Source: Archaeoglobaceae archaeon (GTDB lineage: Archaea > Halobacteriota > Archaeoglobi > Archaeoglobales > Archaeoglobaceae). From it: a stretch of DNA of 59,413 bases. The DNA lies in the NCBI GenBank assembly GCA_026985525.1, contig JALSQI010000008.1, positions 1 to 59,413 on the forward strand, given 5' to 3'. Positions within the stretch are counted from its first letter, which is position 1. Each line of letters starts with the position of its first letter. Shown piece after piece: positions 16,371-25,637 of this stretch. A program made the position numbers and the translations under genes. The notes beneath the pieces are model-generated. The model did no database searches. It was not told the origin of the DNA and saw only the letters and a program-made list of their open reading frames with translations.

Positions 16371-17102
16371 TTAAATTCCATGATACAGGAAATCTATCAG
16401 CTTCTCGTACTCCGGTGGTTTTAGCTCTTTTATTTTATCTTCTACTTCTTTTTTCTCGTAATCGAATTCGTAGAAAGATACATCGAGTGTAGTTGTGTCT
16501 ATTACTGCAAAACTCGCATTGAATCCCTTTTTCTGCACCCCTACACCGCCGGGGCAAACGACTTTTCCGTAAATAGTTTCAGCTAAAAACGGCTCGTATC
16601 CAGCTACAACGAGCATTTCGTACTTCTTTATGGCAGCCATTATACTTTCGTAGTATGAGAGAGGCATCTTTGGAAGAACTTCTGAATTTACTTCAAACGG
16701 CTTTCCATATGAAAATCCAAATTCGTTATCTCCAAACTTCTCGAACAGCAAAGCTGGAACGTCGTTTCTAATCCACTTTCTTGCTTCTCTTCCCATGTTT
16801 TCCCAGTTCCACTCAACTATTTTTGCCAAAAATGGATCCTCCTCTTTTAGCTCTTCCCTCAACTCTTCGCTTTCGCTCCACTTGACTATCATTTGGTCTA
16901 TTTTTCCCCTAACGCACAGAACGTTTTCCGCATTGCTTAGCATTTTGTAAACTTCTTTAGGATAAGGCATGTACCCGAATATCCCAATTACAACTACTTT
17001 TTCTATTTCTTTTCCCTCTTCTTTCAGCTTTTCTACTTCGCTGAAGGCTTTTGCCAGTGCTTTTAAGTTACCGTGAACGTTCGACATAACCACGAGCTTC
17101 AT
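16371..17102 (-). CDS. Metallophosphoesterase-fold protein with degenerate metal site
   Basis: A 243-residue protein that follows the calcineurin-like phosphoesterase layout but has lost most ligands. Motif I is SNVHGN (residues 7-12) where SDxHGN is expected; motif II reads VIGIFGYMPYP, with Ile41 in place of the Asp of GDxxGYGP; motif III is RGKID (65-69) in place of GNxD; the late GHTH motif is GYEPF. The CPGGVGVQ segment matches the NPGSVG element. It probably binds something without hydrolysing it, or is a regulatory or structural relative. It is convergent with hisH and divergent from the TctA-like gene. Confidence 0.7.
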   Translation of the reverse strand: MKLVVMSNVHGNLKALAKAFSEVEKLKEEGKEIEKVVVIGIFGYMPYPKEVYKMLSNAENVLCVRGKIDQMIVKWSESEELREELKEEDPFLAKIVEWNWENMGREARKWIRNDVPALLFEKFGDNEFGFSYGKPFEVNSEVLPKMPLSYYESIMAAIKKYEMLVVAGYEPFLAETIYGKVVCPGGVGVQKKGFNASFAVIDTTTLDVSFYEFDYEKKEVEDKIKELKPPEYEKLIDFLYHGI

Positions 17103-17210
17103 AGAGTGGCTTGAGTTAGTAAGAATATTAATAAGTTCCCATCTCTAAATTTTTTAACTCAAATCTCAAAACCGTTAAATATAAAAATACTTAAAATTCT
17201 TAATTCTAAA

Positions 17211-18365
17211 GTGGATGTGTTAATTTCTATTGTAGGCGTAATCTTAGGAGTTTTTACTGGAATAACTCCGGGGGTGCATGTAAACACGATTATACCTCTT
17301 TTAAATTTAGATGGGAGAACTCTCGTTTTGGTTTTGATTTCAGCGTCAATTGCTCACACTTTCTTAGATGCGATACCTTCAACTTTCATAGGCATACCAG
17401 ACGAAAGTACAGCCGTTTCTTTATATCCAGCTCATTCAATGGCTCTTGAAGGTAGAGGTATTGAAGCTGTCGCAATCGCTACTTTTTCTGGTTTAATCTC
17501 AGTTATAGCATTAACTCCAGCGTTTTTCATCTTGTCGAAGGTAAAGCTGAACGTAAGTAGGTTAACTCTACCAGTATTACTACTCGTAACAATTTTTCTA
17601 ATTACTCAGGAAAGAGGAGACACGTTTGCTGGAAAGTATTCCCGCGTTGTAGCTGTTGGAAAAGCTTTTGTAGTTTTAGCCATTTCTGGAATAGTAGGTT
17701 TCCTTGCCCTCAACTTTGATACATTATCACCTTTATTTTCAGGTCTTTTTGCTTTTCCAGTTTTGCTTGGAGGTATAAAGAGGAAGACGGAAATTCCAGA
17801 GCAAAAAGTGTGTTTCAAGCCAAGAACTCTACCCGCACTCTTAGGATCTCTTTCCGGTACGTTGACTTCAATTTTTCCGGGTATAAGTTCGGGAATAGCA
17901 TCCACTATCGCAGTATCTCCTTTTAAAGAAAGGAATAGCGAAAACTACGTTTCGGCAACTGGTGCTGCTAATACAGCCAACGCTCTTATGTGCTTCGCAG
18001 TTCTTATCTCTTCTGGAAAAAGTAGAAGTGGTGTAGCATATGCAATAAGCTATTTTTATGAGTTTTTAAATCCCGTTGACGTCTTTTTAATCTGCATTTT
18101 TTCAGCTACTCTATCAGCTATAATAGCTCTAATTTTTGCACTTTTTGCTGGAAGAATTTTGCACAGAGTAAACGTAAGATTACTTTGCTCTTCAGCACTC
18201 ATTTTTGTTGCACTCACAGTCGTAATTGAATCGATTGAAAAACCCGTAGCGTTAATAGTGTTTGCTTTGAGCTCCTTAGTAGGTCTTTTACCTGAAAAAC
18301 TTGGAGTTAGAAGAATAAATTGTATGGGTAGTTTGCTAATCCCCTTAATTGCTTTTCACGTTTAG
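17211..18365 (+). CDS. TctA-like (DUF112) permease
   Basis: A 384-residue membrane protein with about 9-10 hydrophobic segments. The N-terminal GVFTGITPGVHVNTIIPLL and the repeated SIFPGISSGIASTIAVSP loop mark the DUF112/TctA family, whose bacterial members are the large permease of tripartite tricarboxylate transporters. Archaeal versions like this occur alone, without TctB or a binding protein, so the substrate is unknown. The start is GTG at 17211 behind an AT-rich promoter (AAATATAAAAATACTT). It converges on guaAB. Confidence 0.78.
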   Translation: MDVLISIVGVILGVFTGITPGVHVNTIIPLLNLDGRTLVLVLISASIAHTFLDAIPSTFIGIPDESTAVSLYPAHSMALEGRGIEAVAIATFSGLISVIALTPAFFILSKVKLNVSRLTLPVLLLVTIFLITQERGDTFAGKYSRVVAVGKAFVVLAISGIVGFLALNFDTLSPLFSGLFAFPVLLGGIKRKTEIPEQKVCFKPRTLPALLGSLSGTLTSIFPGISSGIASTIAVSPFKERNSENYVSATGAANTANALMCFAVLISSGKSRSGVAYAISYFYEFLNPVDVFLICIFSATLSAIIALIFALFAGRILHRVNVRLLCSSALIFVALTVVIESIEKPVALIVFALSSLVGLLPEKLGVRRINCMGSLLIPLIAFHV

Positions 18366-19277
18366 CTATTCGAATTCTATCGTGGCTGGAGGTTTTGGAG
18401 TGACATCGTAAACTACCCTAACTACTTCCGGTATTTCCCCAGTAATTCTCAGAGCTATTTTTCTAAGCTTTTCGTGCTCTATCTTTACTGGGTCAGCTGT
18501 CATGCCATCTCTTGAACTAACTGCTCTAATTGCTATTATGTAACCGTAAACTCTTAAATCGCCTTTAACTCCCGTAGCTTTACCTATTAAAGCGGCAAAA
18601 GCTTGCCATTTGTCGTAATCTCTTAACTCTTCTTCCACTATAGCATTAGCTTTTCTTACAACTTCTACTTTTTCGGGAGTAACCTCTCCACAAATCCTTA
18701 CAGCCAACCCCGGACCTGGAAATGGCATTCTCTCTGAAATCTCTGGTGGTAAACCTAAGTATCTTGCAACTTCCCTTACTTCGTCTTTGTAAAGTTCTCT
18801 TATCGGCTCTATTACGTCTTTGAACTTGTAGTTTATTGGAAAACCTCCAACGTTGTGGTGACTTTTTATACCACCCATACTCTCTATAACGTCTGGGTAT
18901 ATAGTTCCCTGAATCAAATATTCTGCCTTTTTTTCCTCAGCCACTCTCTCGAATATCCTGACGAAGAGTTCTCCAACGACCTTTCTTTTTTCTTCTGGAT
19001 CGGTTATCCCTTTAAGGGCTGAAAGAAATTCATCTTTTGCATCTACGAATACTAAATTCATGTGACTGAAAGTTTCTTTAATTCTTTCAGGTTCGCCCAA
19101 CCTCATTAATCCAGTATCCACGAAAACTGGTATGAGTCTGTCTCCAATAGCTTTGTACGCAAGAGTTGCACAAACGGAACTGTCAACTCCCCCGCTAAGG
19201 GCTATAATTGCCTTTCCTTCCCCAACTTTCTCTTTTATCTCCTCAATTGCTTTTTTTACGAACTCTTCAACATCCAT
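18366..19277 (-). CDS. guaAB: GMP synthase, ATP pyrophosphatase subunit (GuaAb)
   Basis: A 303-residue PP-loop ATPase that adenylates XMP and, with ammonia from a separate glutaminase, forms GMP. The PP-loop SGGVDSS is at 28-34; the C-terminal dimerisation part contains [30 protein letters not shown] and ends with [15 protein letters not shown]. In archaea the glutaminase (GuaAa) is a separate chain; none is next to this gene. Confidence 0.95.
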   Translation of the reverse strand: MDVEEFVKKAIEEIKEKVGEGKAIIALSGGVDSSVCATLAYKAIGDRLIPVFVDTGLMRLGEPERIKETFSHMNLVFVDAKDEFLSALKGITDPEEKRKVVGELFVRIFERVAEEKKAEYLIQGTIYPDVIESMGGIKSHHNVGGFPINYKFKDVIEPIRELYKDEVREVARYLGLPPEISERMPFPGPGLAVRICGEVTPEKVEVVRKANAIVEEELRDYDKWQAFAALIGKATGVKGDLRVYGYIIAIRAVSSRDGMTADPVKIEHEKLRKIALRITGEIPEVVRVVYDVTPKPPATIEFE

Positions 19278-19302
19278 GTTCTTTTGTTTTAAAATTAGAG
19301 TT

Positions 19303-19956
19303 TTAATTTTTTACCTCCGTTACTTCGAACTCGCACAACTCGTCTCCAATACCCCAGCACTTCACTTCTCTGACCACAAACCTTTTACCTTTTGACTTGG
19401 ATAAGAATCCTGCTATTAATCCCTCGTCGAACCTGCAGTAAGGCTCTCCTATCTCAGGCAATCCACTGCAGAAGTAACACTCCTCGACGTCAAGAACTTT
19501 CTCAGAGCAACTCGTTTTACCAAGACCGAGTTTTTCCCATACTTCTGCTAAGTCTTCCATGTTAGCGCCTTTCCAGCCGAGAGAATATCCTACCTCGTAT
19601 CCAGCTTTTTTAAAAATGTGTGGGGAAATCTTAAGCATTGAGTAACCGAGAAGCCTTACTGTGTTTCTAAACAGCTCTGCTCTATCTCTACTCAATGCAG
19701 AATCTTTTATTTCCTCTACGAGCTTTTTGCTTACAAAACCATTTGGAATGGATAGAGAGTAGTACTTTCTTATAAAGTTCTTAATCCTCTCTTCTCTCAC
19801 TACTTTTACCAAACCTTCTCTTTGAAGCCTTTCGATGTGGTGAGAAACTGTTGCTTTTGATATTCCAAGCGATGAAGCTAACTCAGTAACAGTCATATCC
19901 TTTTCCGAGAGTAGGTGAAGTATTTTTTCTCTCATTTCATTAAACTTGTACTTCAT
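19303..19956 (-). CDS. ArsR-type HTH regulator with V4R domain
   Basis: A 217-residue regulator. The N-terminal winged HTH ([47 protein letters not shown], about 9-55) is followed by a V4R (4-vinyl reductase) small-molecule domain with its cysteines: [26 protein letters not shown] and [14 protein letters not shown]4R domains bind hydrophobic ligands or metals and are common in archaeal regulators of aromatic or cofactor metabolism. Target genes are not evident; it may control itself or the neighbouring genes. No operator is identified. Confidence 0.85.
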   Translation of the reverse strand: MKYKFNEMREKILHLLSEKDMTVTELASSLGISKATVSHHIERLQREGLVKVVREERIKNFIRKYYSLSIPNGFVSKKLVEEIKDSALSRDRAELFRNTVRLLGYSMLKISPHIFKKAGYEVGYSLGWKGANMEDLAEVWEKLGLGKTSCSEKVLDVEECYFCSGLPEIGEPYCRFDEGLIAGFLSKSKGKRFVVREVKCWGIGDELCEFEVTEVKN

Positions 19957-19996
19957 CGATTTAAGTATTATGGTATCGGGAAGAAGTGTTTGAAAC

Positions 19997-20674
19997 CTAC
20001 TTTAAAACTTTTCCAGTTATGCTACTCCATATAAGCAAGTCGAACTCAGCTAAGCTGATATCCTTAGCAAACTCTTTAAGAACTCTCTCCAACCTCTCGT
20101 AGTTTTTTGGAGTTAATGATTTGGTTTGCGACTTAGTTTTCAATTTTGTCTTCAATTTAGTTTCCACGCCTCTTTCCTCTAACCACTTGATGACATGTCT
20201 ATCGATTATTGCAAGGTTTTTTCTTCCAATGTTTCTCAAAAAGTGGCTTGCTTCTTTATAACCAATACCTTTAAACTTCTTTACGATTAAATTCCTCGCC
20301 TCCTTATCTTCCATCTCCATTGCAAGCTTTACGTATTCAAAATTGTCAAGTGCTTTTCTTGCGTAAACTGCTTTTTTACTTGAAAATCTAACTCCTGCTT
20401 TTCTCATTAACTCCTCTATGTTATCTTCGCTCAGCTTTTCTAAGTCCAAGTTTTCTAACGCCTTTTGAAACTTTATTCCAGAAACAGCTGAAGAATTGGC
20501 AGTTGAAATACAGAAAAGTAATTCAGTTTTGATGTTTGCTTTCAATTCGATGTCTAAAAATGGTTTAAAGTTAAATATAGTCTCACCACTCTTTCCAAGC
20601 TTTTCAAACTCCTTAATTCTATTTTTTACGTATTCGTTAAGCGTATTGAAATTATTACTGAAGTTTGTACTCAT
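19997..20674 (-). CDS. ogg: 8-oxoguanine DNA glycosylase/AP lyase, Ogg2 type
   Basis: A 225-residue helix-hairpin-helix glycosylase that removes 8-oxoguanine and cuts the abasic site. The HhH core VKKFKGIGYKEASHFLRNIGRKNLAIIDRHV (131-161) includes catalytic K140 and D158. Residues 172-186 are a lysine-rich near-tandem repeat (LKTK units) just after the catalytic helix, coded by 20117-20161; this looks like a recent microsatellite-type insertion not needed for the fold. The ATG overlaps the stop of pheT by one base. Confidence 0.88.
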   Translation of the reverse strand: MSTNFSNNFNTLNEYVKNRIKEFEKLGKSGETIFNFKPFLDIELKANIKTELLFCISTANSSAVSGIKFQKALENLDLEKLSEDNIEELMRKAGVRFSSKKAVYARKALDNFEYVKLAMEMEDKEARNLIVKKFKGIGYKEASHFLRNIGRKNLAIIDRHVIKWLEERGVETKLKTKLKTKSQTKSLTPKNYERLERVLKEFAKDISLAEFDLLIWSSITGKVLK

Positions 20675-22317
20675 TAAAGTAGTTCCCCTACATCGAAAAC
20701 TTCAGTTAAGTCCACTTCCATTCCAACTACTGGATTTGGAATTTCGAAGTTTTCAAGTACTTCTGGATGAATTTCTCCAAAAACTCCTATTTTCTTCCCG
20801 TTAACGATTATGTCTGCTCTTCTACCTTCTATGAATGCTTCGTCTTCGCTTTCTTTTACTTCCCAGTTCAGATCGAGTTCTTTCATAAATGCTTGAACGA
20901 AGCTTCTAATTTCTGCAAAATTGGCTTTTGAGTGAGTACTGCAGGAGGCAACTTTTAACCTGTTTTTCATGTTAACTACGCAATCTCCAACTTCGAATAT
21001 TTTTTGAGGCAGGGGATGGTGGGTGTTAACTGAAATAACTTCGAGTAGCTTTGGTAACAAGTCGGTTCTGATTATCGTGTGTTCTTCAGTTAAAGGATGC
21101 ATTACAGGCGTGTAATACCAAGGTTTTGGCTTATTTCTCCTCATTTTCTCATACTGTACTCTCTCGCTTGTTAGAGTAAACGTTATTACTTCTGTGTAGC
21201 CCAATCCAATCATAATCTCTTTCACAATCTCCCTTAACTCATTCCATTCGTGAGCTTTTCCGACGGTAGCTGTTTTTGGATAATCCGGCTTTATCCTATC
21301 GTATCCATATCCTATTGCTATGTCTTCAACTATGTCCCACGGATGCATTATGTCCGCTCTATAAGGTGGAACGAGGACTTCGAAGTAAGTATCTCTTACG
21401 TTAACGCCATACCTCATCTTTTCTAGAGCTGAGATTATCTCTCCGTCGCTTATTTCAAATCCAAGTAGAGATACGATTTCTTCTTTATCAACGCTCATTT
21501 TCGATGGAGATAAATCGGGAGTTACTTCCACACTGTTTGAATAGATAACTTCAACGCTTTCGACAACTCCACCTCTATCGGCAAGCATCGTTGCTATTAT
21601 GTTTAAAGCCCTGTCAACGTTTTTGTCAAATCCCGTAACGTCTATGAAAACGTCAGTTGTTTTTTCAGTTAATCTCGTTCTGTTTGCGTTTATTATTGGA
21701 GGAAAAGAAACTACTTCTCCGTTCGAGTCGAGTATTATCGGGAATTTTTCGAAATCTTTTACTATAAATGAGTATTCTTTGCCTTTTGGATGTTTCTTGA
21801 GGATTTCTTCTATACTCATCTCTTCTTCAAAGTCGAGAGGGACGAATGAAAAGTTTCCGTCAACAGTAGTATATCTGAGTGGAAATTCCAGAACTCTTAA
21901 ATCGTGTACGCCTATTGCCATTTTTCTTCTATTTCTACCAATCGTCCAATGCAAGTCCTCTTGAACTTCCATTAGTGACCTTATTAGCTCATCACTCATC
22001 TTGAGACCTTTAACAACGCAACCGCAAATCCTTGGCCTTACATCTTTAACTGACTCCTCAACTATTATTTTCCAGTCCCCAGACTTAACTTTGTAGTTTT
22101 TGTATCCCGTTTCTATTCCCAAAAACCCTCTTAAAGCTCTTGCTACTCCTTCAACGCTGTATAAGTCTGGTCTATTGGGGAAGAACTCCACGTCTAAGTG
22201 ATCTTCCTCCACTCTCTCCACATCACACCCGATCATTGGTAAGTTTGAAAGAATTGTCTCTCTATCAACTCCAACCAATCTTTCCAGTTCATCCCAGTAA
22301 AGAGTTACTACTGGCAT
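20674..22317 (-). CDS. pheT: Phenylalanyl-tRNA synthetase beta chain
   Basis: A 547-residue beta subunit of the archaeal/eukaryal type. It contains the B3/B4 tRNA-binding region with editing site (about 75-270), the B5 helical domain (VDKEEIVSLLGFEISDGEIISALEKMRYGV) and the catalytic-like B6-B7 core (VEDIAIGYGYDRIKPDYPKT onward, ending GEIHPEVLENFEIPNPVVGMEVDL). The 11-bp gap behind pheS and shared strand show a pheST operon. Confidence 0.95.
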   Translation of the reverse strand: MPVVTLYWDELERLVGVDRETILSNLPMIGCDVERVEEDHLDVEFFPNRPDLYSVEGVARALRGFLGIETGYKNYKVKSGDWKIIVEESVKDVRPRICGCVVKGLKMSDELIRSLMEVQEDLHWTIGRNRRKMAIGVHDLRVLEFPLRYTTVDGNFSFVPLDFEEEMSIEEILKKHPKGKEYSFIVKDFEKFPIILDSNGEVVSFPPIINANRTRLTEKTTDVFIDVTGFDKNVDRALNIIATMLADRGGVVESVEVIYSNSVEVTPDLSPSKMSVDKEEIVSLLGFEISDGEIISALEKMRYGVNVRDTYFEVLVPPYRADIMHPWDIVEDIAIGYGYDRIKPDYPKTATVGKAHEWNELREIVKEIMIGLGYTEVITFTLTSERVQYEKMRRNKPKPWYYTPVMHPLTEEHTIIRTDLLPKLLEVISVNTHHPLPQKIFEVGDCVVNMKNRLKVASCSTHSKANFAEIRSFVQAFMKELDLNWEVKESEDEAFIEGRRADIIVNGKKIGVFGEIHPEVLENFEIPNPVVGMEVDLTEVFDVGELL

Positions 22318-22328
22318 CTAACACCACC

Positions 22329-23765
22329 TCAACGTTTTATGACTGGAACTGCTCTGAGCCATCCTATGTCTGGTAAGTACAACCTCCTCAGGTCTTTCAT
22401 TCCGAGCCTTAACATAGCAAGTCTGCCAATTCCAAGACCCCACGCCAGAACTCTTCCCTTTATACCGAGAGGCTCAGTCACTTCTTTTCTGAAAACTCCA
22501 GCCCCTCCCAACTCTACCCATCCTAAGCCATCTACGTAAACTTCAGGTTCTACACTCGGTTCTGTATATGGAAAGTACCCCGGTCTAAACCTAACGTCTT
22601 CAAAACCCATTTTGGCGAAAAATTCTTTTAAAAGTCCTAATAGGTGTCTAAAACCAACGTTTCTGTCTAATACTACTCCTTCGAGCTGGTCGAATTCTGG
22701 TAAATGAGTAGCATCTATGGTTTCTCTTCTGTAAACTCTGTCTATGCAGAAAGCTTTTACCGGAGGCTCTGGGTTGTTTGCCAAGTAGTGTATAGTTATC
22801 GCAGTTGTGTGCGTTCTTAAAACGAGTTGTCTTGCTTTGTTGACATCCCACTTACCACCCCATCCAGTAGAGCCGGTTATCCATCCGTTTTCGTGTGTCT
22901 CTTTAACTTTATCTAAGAAACCTTTTTCTACTTCATCTCTTAAATCGACGTACTTGTCTAAGTAAAAAGTGTCCTGCATTTCTCTCGCTGGATGATCTTG
23001 CGGTTGAAACAATGCATCAAAGTTCCAAAAAGCTGGTTGGATGTAGTTTCCCTTTATTTCTGTGAAGCCCATGTCCAAGAATATTTTTCTACACTCTCTT
23101 ATAATCCTCTCGTATGGATGAATTTTTGCAGTAAAAATTTCTTTTGAAGGTATCCTTACGTCGTATTTGAGAAATTCTTTATCCTTCCAGCTTCCCGATT
23201 TTATTACTTCGGGTGTTAGATCTGCTATGTACTCCGTTAGCTCTACTTCTGGGATTTTATTTATTTTTATATAAATTTCTTTTTTCTCATCATAATCCAC
23301 AAGCTTTCTTTTGATTAAATTTTTTAATTTGTTTTCCTCAACCTCTCTACCTTCGTTTATCGCCTTTAGAATTTCTTTTTCTTCGAATTTTGGGTCTTTC
23401 AAAAGAATTAGTTTTCCATTTTCTATTCTAACTACTCCTCTCTTTTTTAACCATCCGAGTGCTATTCCGAATTCCTTTTTGCCCATTTTTTTCTGAAGTT
23501 CTCCTATGTCTTTAACGCCTTCTTTCAACAATTTAACGAGTCTTTCTTCGGGCAGACCTTTTTCAAGGTACTCTTTACCTTCAGACGTTAAGTAGTACTT
23601 CCTTATTACTTTTGTTGAAACTTCTGCGTAACCTTTCTCCTGAAGGAGGTAAGAAGCTTTGAGTATTGCATCTCTGTTCATTCCTGATTTCCTTACCGCT
23701 TCTTCAATAGAGTAGTTTCCTACTCCCAAAGCTTTAATTAGAGTTACCTCAATTGGAGATAGCAT
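22329..23765 (-). CDS. pheS: Phenylalanyl-tRNA synthetase alpha chain
   Basis: A 478-residue class II synthetase subunit with the N-terminal winged-helix DNA-binding-like repeats of archaeal/eukaryal PheS (about 1-150) and a C-terminal catalytic domain. Motif 2 is visible in VLRTHTTAITIHYLANNPEPPVKAFCIDRVYRRE and motif 3 in GRVLAWGLGIGRLAMLRLGMKDLR. It charges tRNA-Phe as an alpha2-beta2 enzyme with PheT, encoded next. Confidence 0.96.
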   Translation of the reverse strand: MLSPIEVTLIKALGVGNYSIEEAVRKSGMNRDAILKASYLLQEKGYAEVSTKVIRKYYLTSEGKEYLEKGLPEERLVKLLKEGVKDIGELQKKMGKKEFGIALGWLKKRGVVRIENGKLILLKDPKFEEKEILKAINEGREVEENKLKNLIKRKLVDYDEKKEIYIKINKIPEVELTEYIADLTPEVIKSGSWKDKEFLKYDVRIPSKEIFTAKIHPYERIIRECRKIFLDMGFTEIKGNYIQPAFWNFDALFQPQDHPAREMQDTFYLDKYVDLRDEVEKGFLDKVKETHENGWITGSTGWGGKWDVNKARQLVLRTHTTAITIHYLANNPEPPVKAFCIDRVYRRETIDATHLPEFDQLEGVVLDRNVGFRHLLGLLKEFFAKMGFEDVRFRPGYFPYTEPSVEPEVYVDGLGWVELGGAGVFRKEVTEPLGIKGRVLAWGLGIGRLAMLRLGMKDLRRLYLPDIGWLRAVPVIKR

Positions 23766-23804
23766 CGTGCCTTAGGCTTAAGGAATTGTTAAAATTATTT
23801 GCCA

Positions 23805-24587
23805 TTAGTGACTCATGTTTCTAAAAGTTATTTCCACAAGCGGGTGCGGTATGTCTTCTATAACTTCTATGTCTTCAACGCTTTTTATACCTTTTTTCTT
23901 TACGAGTTTTTCTATCCCAAGCTCTATGCAGTCTGGAACGTCTAAGATGTATGCATCCAGCTTTTTTACTCCTGCCCTTCTTGCCGCTACAGCTCTGTGG
24001 TGTCCATCAACTAAGAAAAGCCTACCGCCTTTTCTTATCACTACTACTGGTTCGGCTAAGCCCTTTCTCAATTCGTAAATTCTTCCTTTTAGCTCGTCAG
24101 CAAACACCTTAGTTTGAGTTGGAATCAACCTATCTACTTCGACTTTACCTCTCGTAACTTCTACTTTTACGTCGTGGACTGTCTCTATCGTCTTTTTTAG
24201 CTTTTCAACTTTTTTAGGATCAGCTCTTTCGATTTGACTTCTTATTACGTCGGCGTTAGTTATTATCCCTAAGAGCTTACCTTTTTCGTCAACAACAGGT
24301 AGCTTAGAATGACCGGTTCTAAACATAACTCTTGCAGCATCTCTTAAATCCATATACTCTCTCGCTACGTAGAGTTGTTTACTCATTATTTCCTCCACTC
24401 TCATAGTTGCAGGTTTTCTTAACAAATCCCTCGAAGAAATGTATCCCACAACTCTACCTTCCTTATCCAATACGGGAAACCCGTCATGTCCAGTAGTTTC
24501 GATTAAGTCTATCACTTCTCTAACAGTTGTTTCGGGTTTAACCGTTATTACATCTCTCGTCATATAGTCTTTCACTTTCAGAGACAT
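23805..24587 (-). CDS. CBS-domain protein with ParB/Srx-like (SerK-type) domain
   Basis: A 260-residue protein: two CBS motifs (about 7-55 and 65-115) that usually bind adenosine nucleotides, then a ParB/sulfiredoxin-like domain (about 140-235) with RLIPTQTKVFADELKGRIYELRKGLAEPVVVIRKGGRLFLVDGHHRAVAARRAG. The DGHHR motif resembles that of the archaeal free-serine kinase SerK and of ParB CTP-binding enzymes. A nucleotide-controlled small-molecule kinase is plausible, but the substrate is unknown; a partition role is unlikely without parA. It stands alone behind its own TATA box. Confidence 0.8.
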   Translation of the reverse strand: MSLKVKDYMTRDVITVKPETTVREVIDLIETTGHDGFPVLDKEGRVVGYISSRDLLRKPATMRVEEIMSKQLYVAREYMDLRDAARVMFRTGHSKLPVVDEKGKLLGIITNADVIRSQIERADPKKVEKLKKTIETVHDVKVEVTRGKVEVDRLIPTQTKVFADELKGRIYELRKGLAEPVVVIRKGGRLFLVDGHHRAVAARRAGVKKLDAYILDVPDCIELGIEKLVKKKGIKSVEDIEVIEDIPHPLVEITFRNMSH

Positions 24588-24683
24588 TGGTCTATTGTTG
24601 TTCGAGCGTGTATTTTTCGTTTTGCTTGCTTTAGTGTTAGCTTTCCAGTCATTTTAATTTTTTAATTTAATTTCTTAATTTTT

Positions 24684-24697
24684 ATTTATATATCGAA
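24684..24697 (-). promoter_or_regulatory. TATA box of the CBS-ParB gene
   Basis: On the minus strand CGATATATAAATAA lies about 100 bp before the ATG at 24587. The leader of about 70 nt is AT-rich and shows no obvious riboswitch fold. Confidence 0.45.
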
Positions 24698-24728
24698 CCA
24701 AATATAGTGAATCTAAATATTAAGATAT

Positions 24729-25076
24729 TCAGCAAGTAAGGTGAATGGCTAAGGCAACTTTATCTTTTTTACTTACCAATTCGTTGAACAGCTTAACAGC
24801 CTCATCAGAAATTCTTTCAACGCACTCTATACCCATTTCCTCAAACTTCTCTTTTACGTCATCTCCAACTTTCATTACTCCATACTTCCCAGTGCCGAAT
24901 ATTGCTGTTTTTACTTTCCTGTCTATTAAACTTTTTACGTCTTCTAAACAGACTCTGTGCCCCTCTTTTCTCCACCACTTTTCAACTTTTCCGTCCCAGT
25001 AAACTATTACGTCGTGGTTGTACTCTTTTCCGTCTATTACTATTTTTCCAAAACTGTAACCGTCAACTCGAACCAT
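24729..25076 (-). CDS. Mth938-like (DUF498) domain protein
   Basis: A 115-residue protein with the Mth938/NDUFAF3-like fold signature: SFGKIVIDGKEYNHDVIVYWDGKVEKWWRKEGH, then the FGTGKYGVMKV loop and the closing LAIHLTC. In bacteria and mitochondria relatives are linked to membrane complex assembly; the archaeal function is unknown. Its start is 15 bp after the cobY stop, so it may be co-transcribed with cobS-cobY. Confidence 0.82.
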   Translation of the reverse strand: MVRVDGYSFGKIVIDGKEYNHDVIVYWDGKVEKWWRKEGHRVCLEDVKSLIDRKVKTAIFGTGKYGVMKVGDDVKEKFEEMGIECVERISDEAVKLFNELVSKKDKVALAIHLTC

Positions 25077-25091
25077 ATTAACGCTACTGTT

Positions 25092-25637
25092 TTAAGACTT
25101 AAATTTTTTTAATATGTTTTCTGCGCACTCTACGTCTTTTCTACTGTTGACGTTTACAACCCATTTAACTTTGCACTTCTCCTCCGGTTGAAATTCGGTA
25201 AAAAGCGTGTAGTATCCATCTACCACGTTTATTCCAACGTTTTCAGAATTTTTTACTGCTGTTATAGCTGGCTTGTCGCATCTGTAGTAAAAATCCAGAA
25301 TTCTGAAAATTTCATTTTTTATAAATATTAAATCTGCCGAAACGACTAAAAGCGGGAAAGAAAACCTGAATTTCTCGATAAACCACATCATGTCTTCAAC
25401 GTATCCTTTTCCCGGAGCCCTTATAACGGAAATCCCTTTTTCTTTCAAGTAATTTTCTGTTTCTGGAGAATTTGGGGAAGTTAAAGCTAACACGTCGAGT
25501 TTTACTTCTTTTAACGCTGTTAAGGAGTAATCTATCAGTTTTTTTCCTGAAACCGGCACGAGAGGTTTTTCTCTCGCTCCTCTGTATGGTAAATTCATCC
25601 TTTTACCTTTTCCTCCACACATCAAAAGTGCAAGCAA
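25092..25637 (-). CDS. cobY: Adenosylcobinamide-phosphate guanylyltransferase CobY
   Basis: A nucleotidyltransferase of about 181 residues that attaches GMP to adenosylcobinamide phosphate in archaeal cobalamin synthesis. The N-terminal LLMCGGKGKRM is the GTP-binding loop; EKPLVPVSGKKLIDYSL follows, then the acidic VVSADLIFI. The start is best placed at TTG 25635-25637, 6 bases after GAGGTG; GTG at 25646 is the alternative but would sit on its own ribosome-binding site. It overlaps the end of cobS, the next enzyme in the same pathway. Confidence 0.88.
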   Translation of the reverse strand: MLALLMCGGKGKRMNLPYRGAREKPLVPVSGKKLIDYSLTALKEVKLDVLALTSPNSPETENYLKEKGISVIRAPGKGYVEDMMWFIEKFRFSFPLLVVSADLIFIKNEIFRILDFYYRCDKPAITAVKNSENVGINVVDGYYTLFTEFQPEEKCKVKWVVNVNSRKDVECAENILKKFKS

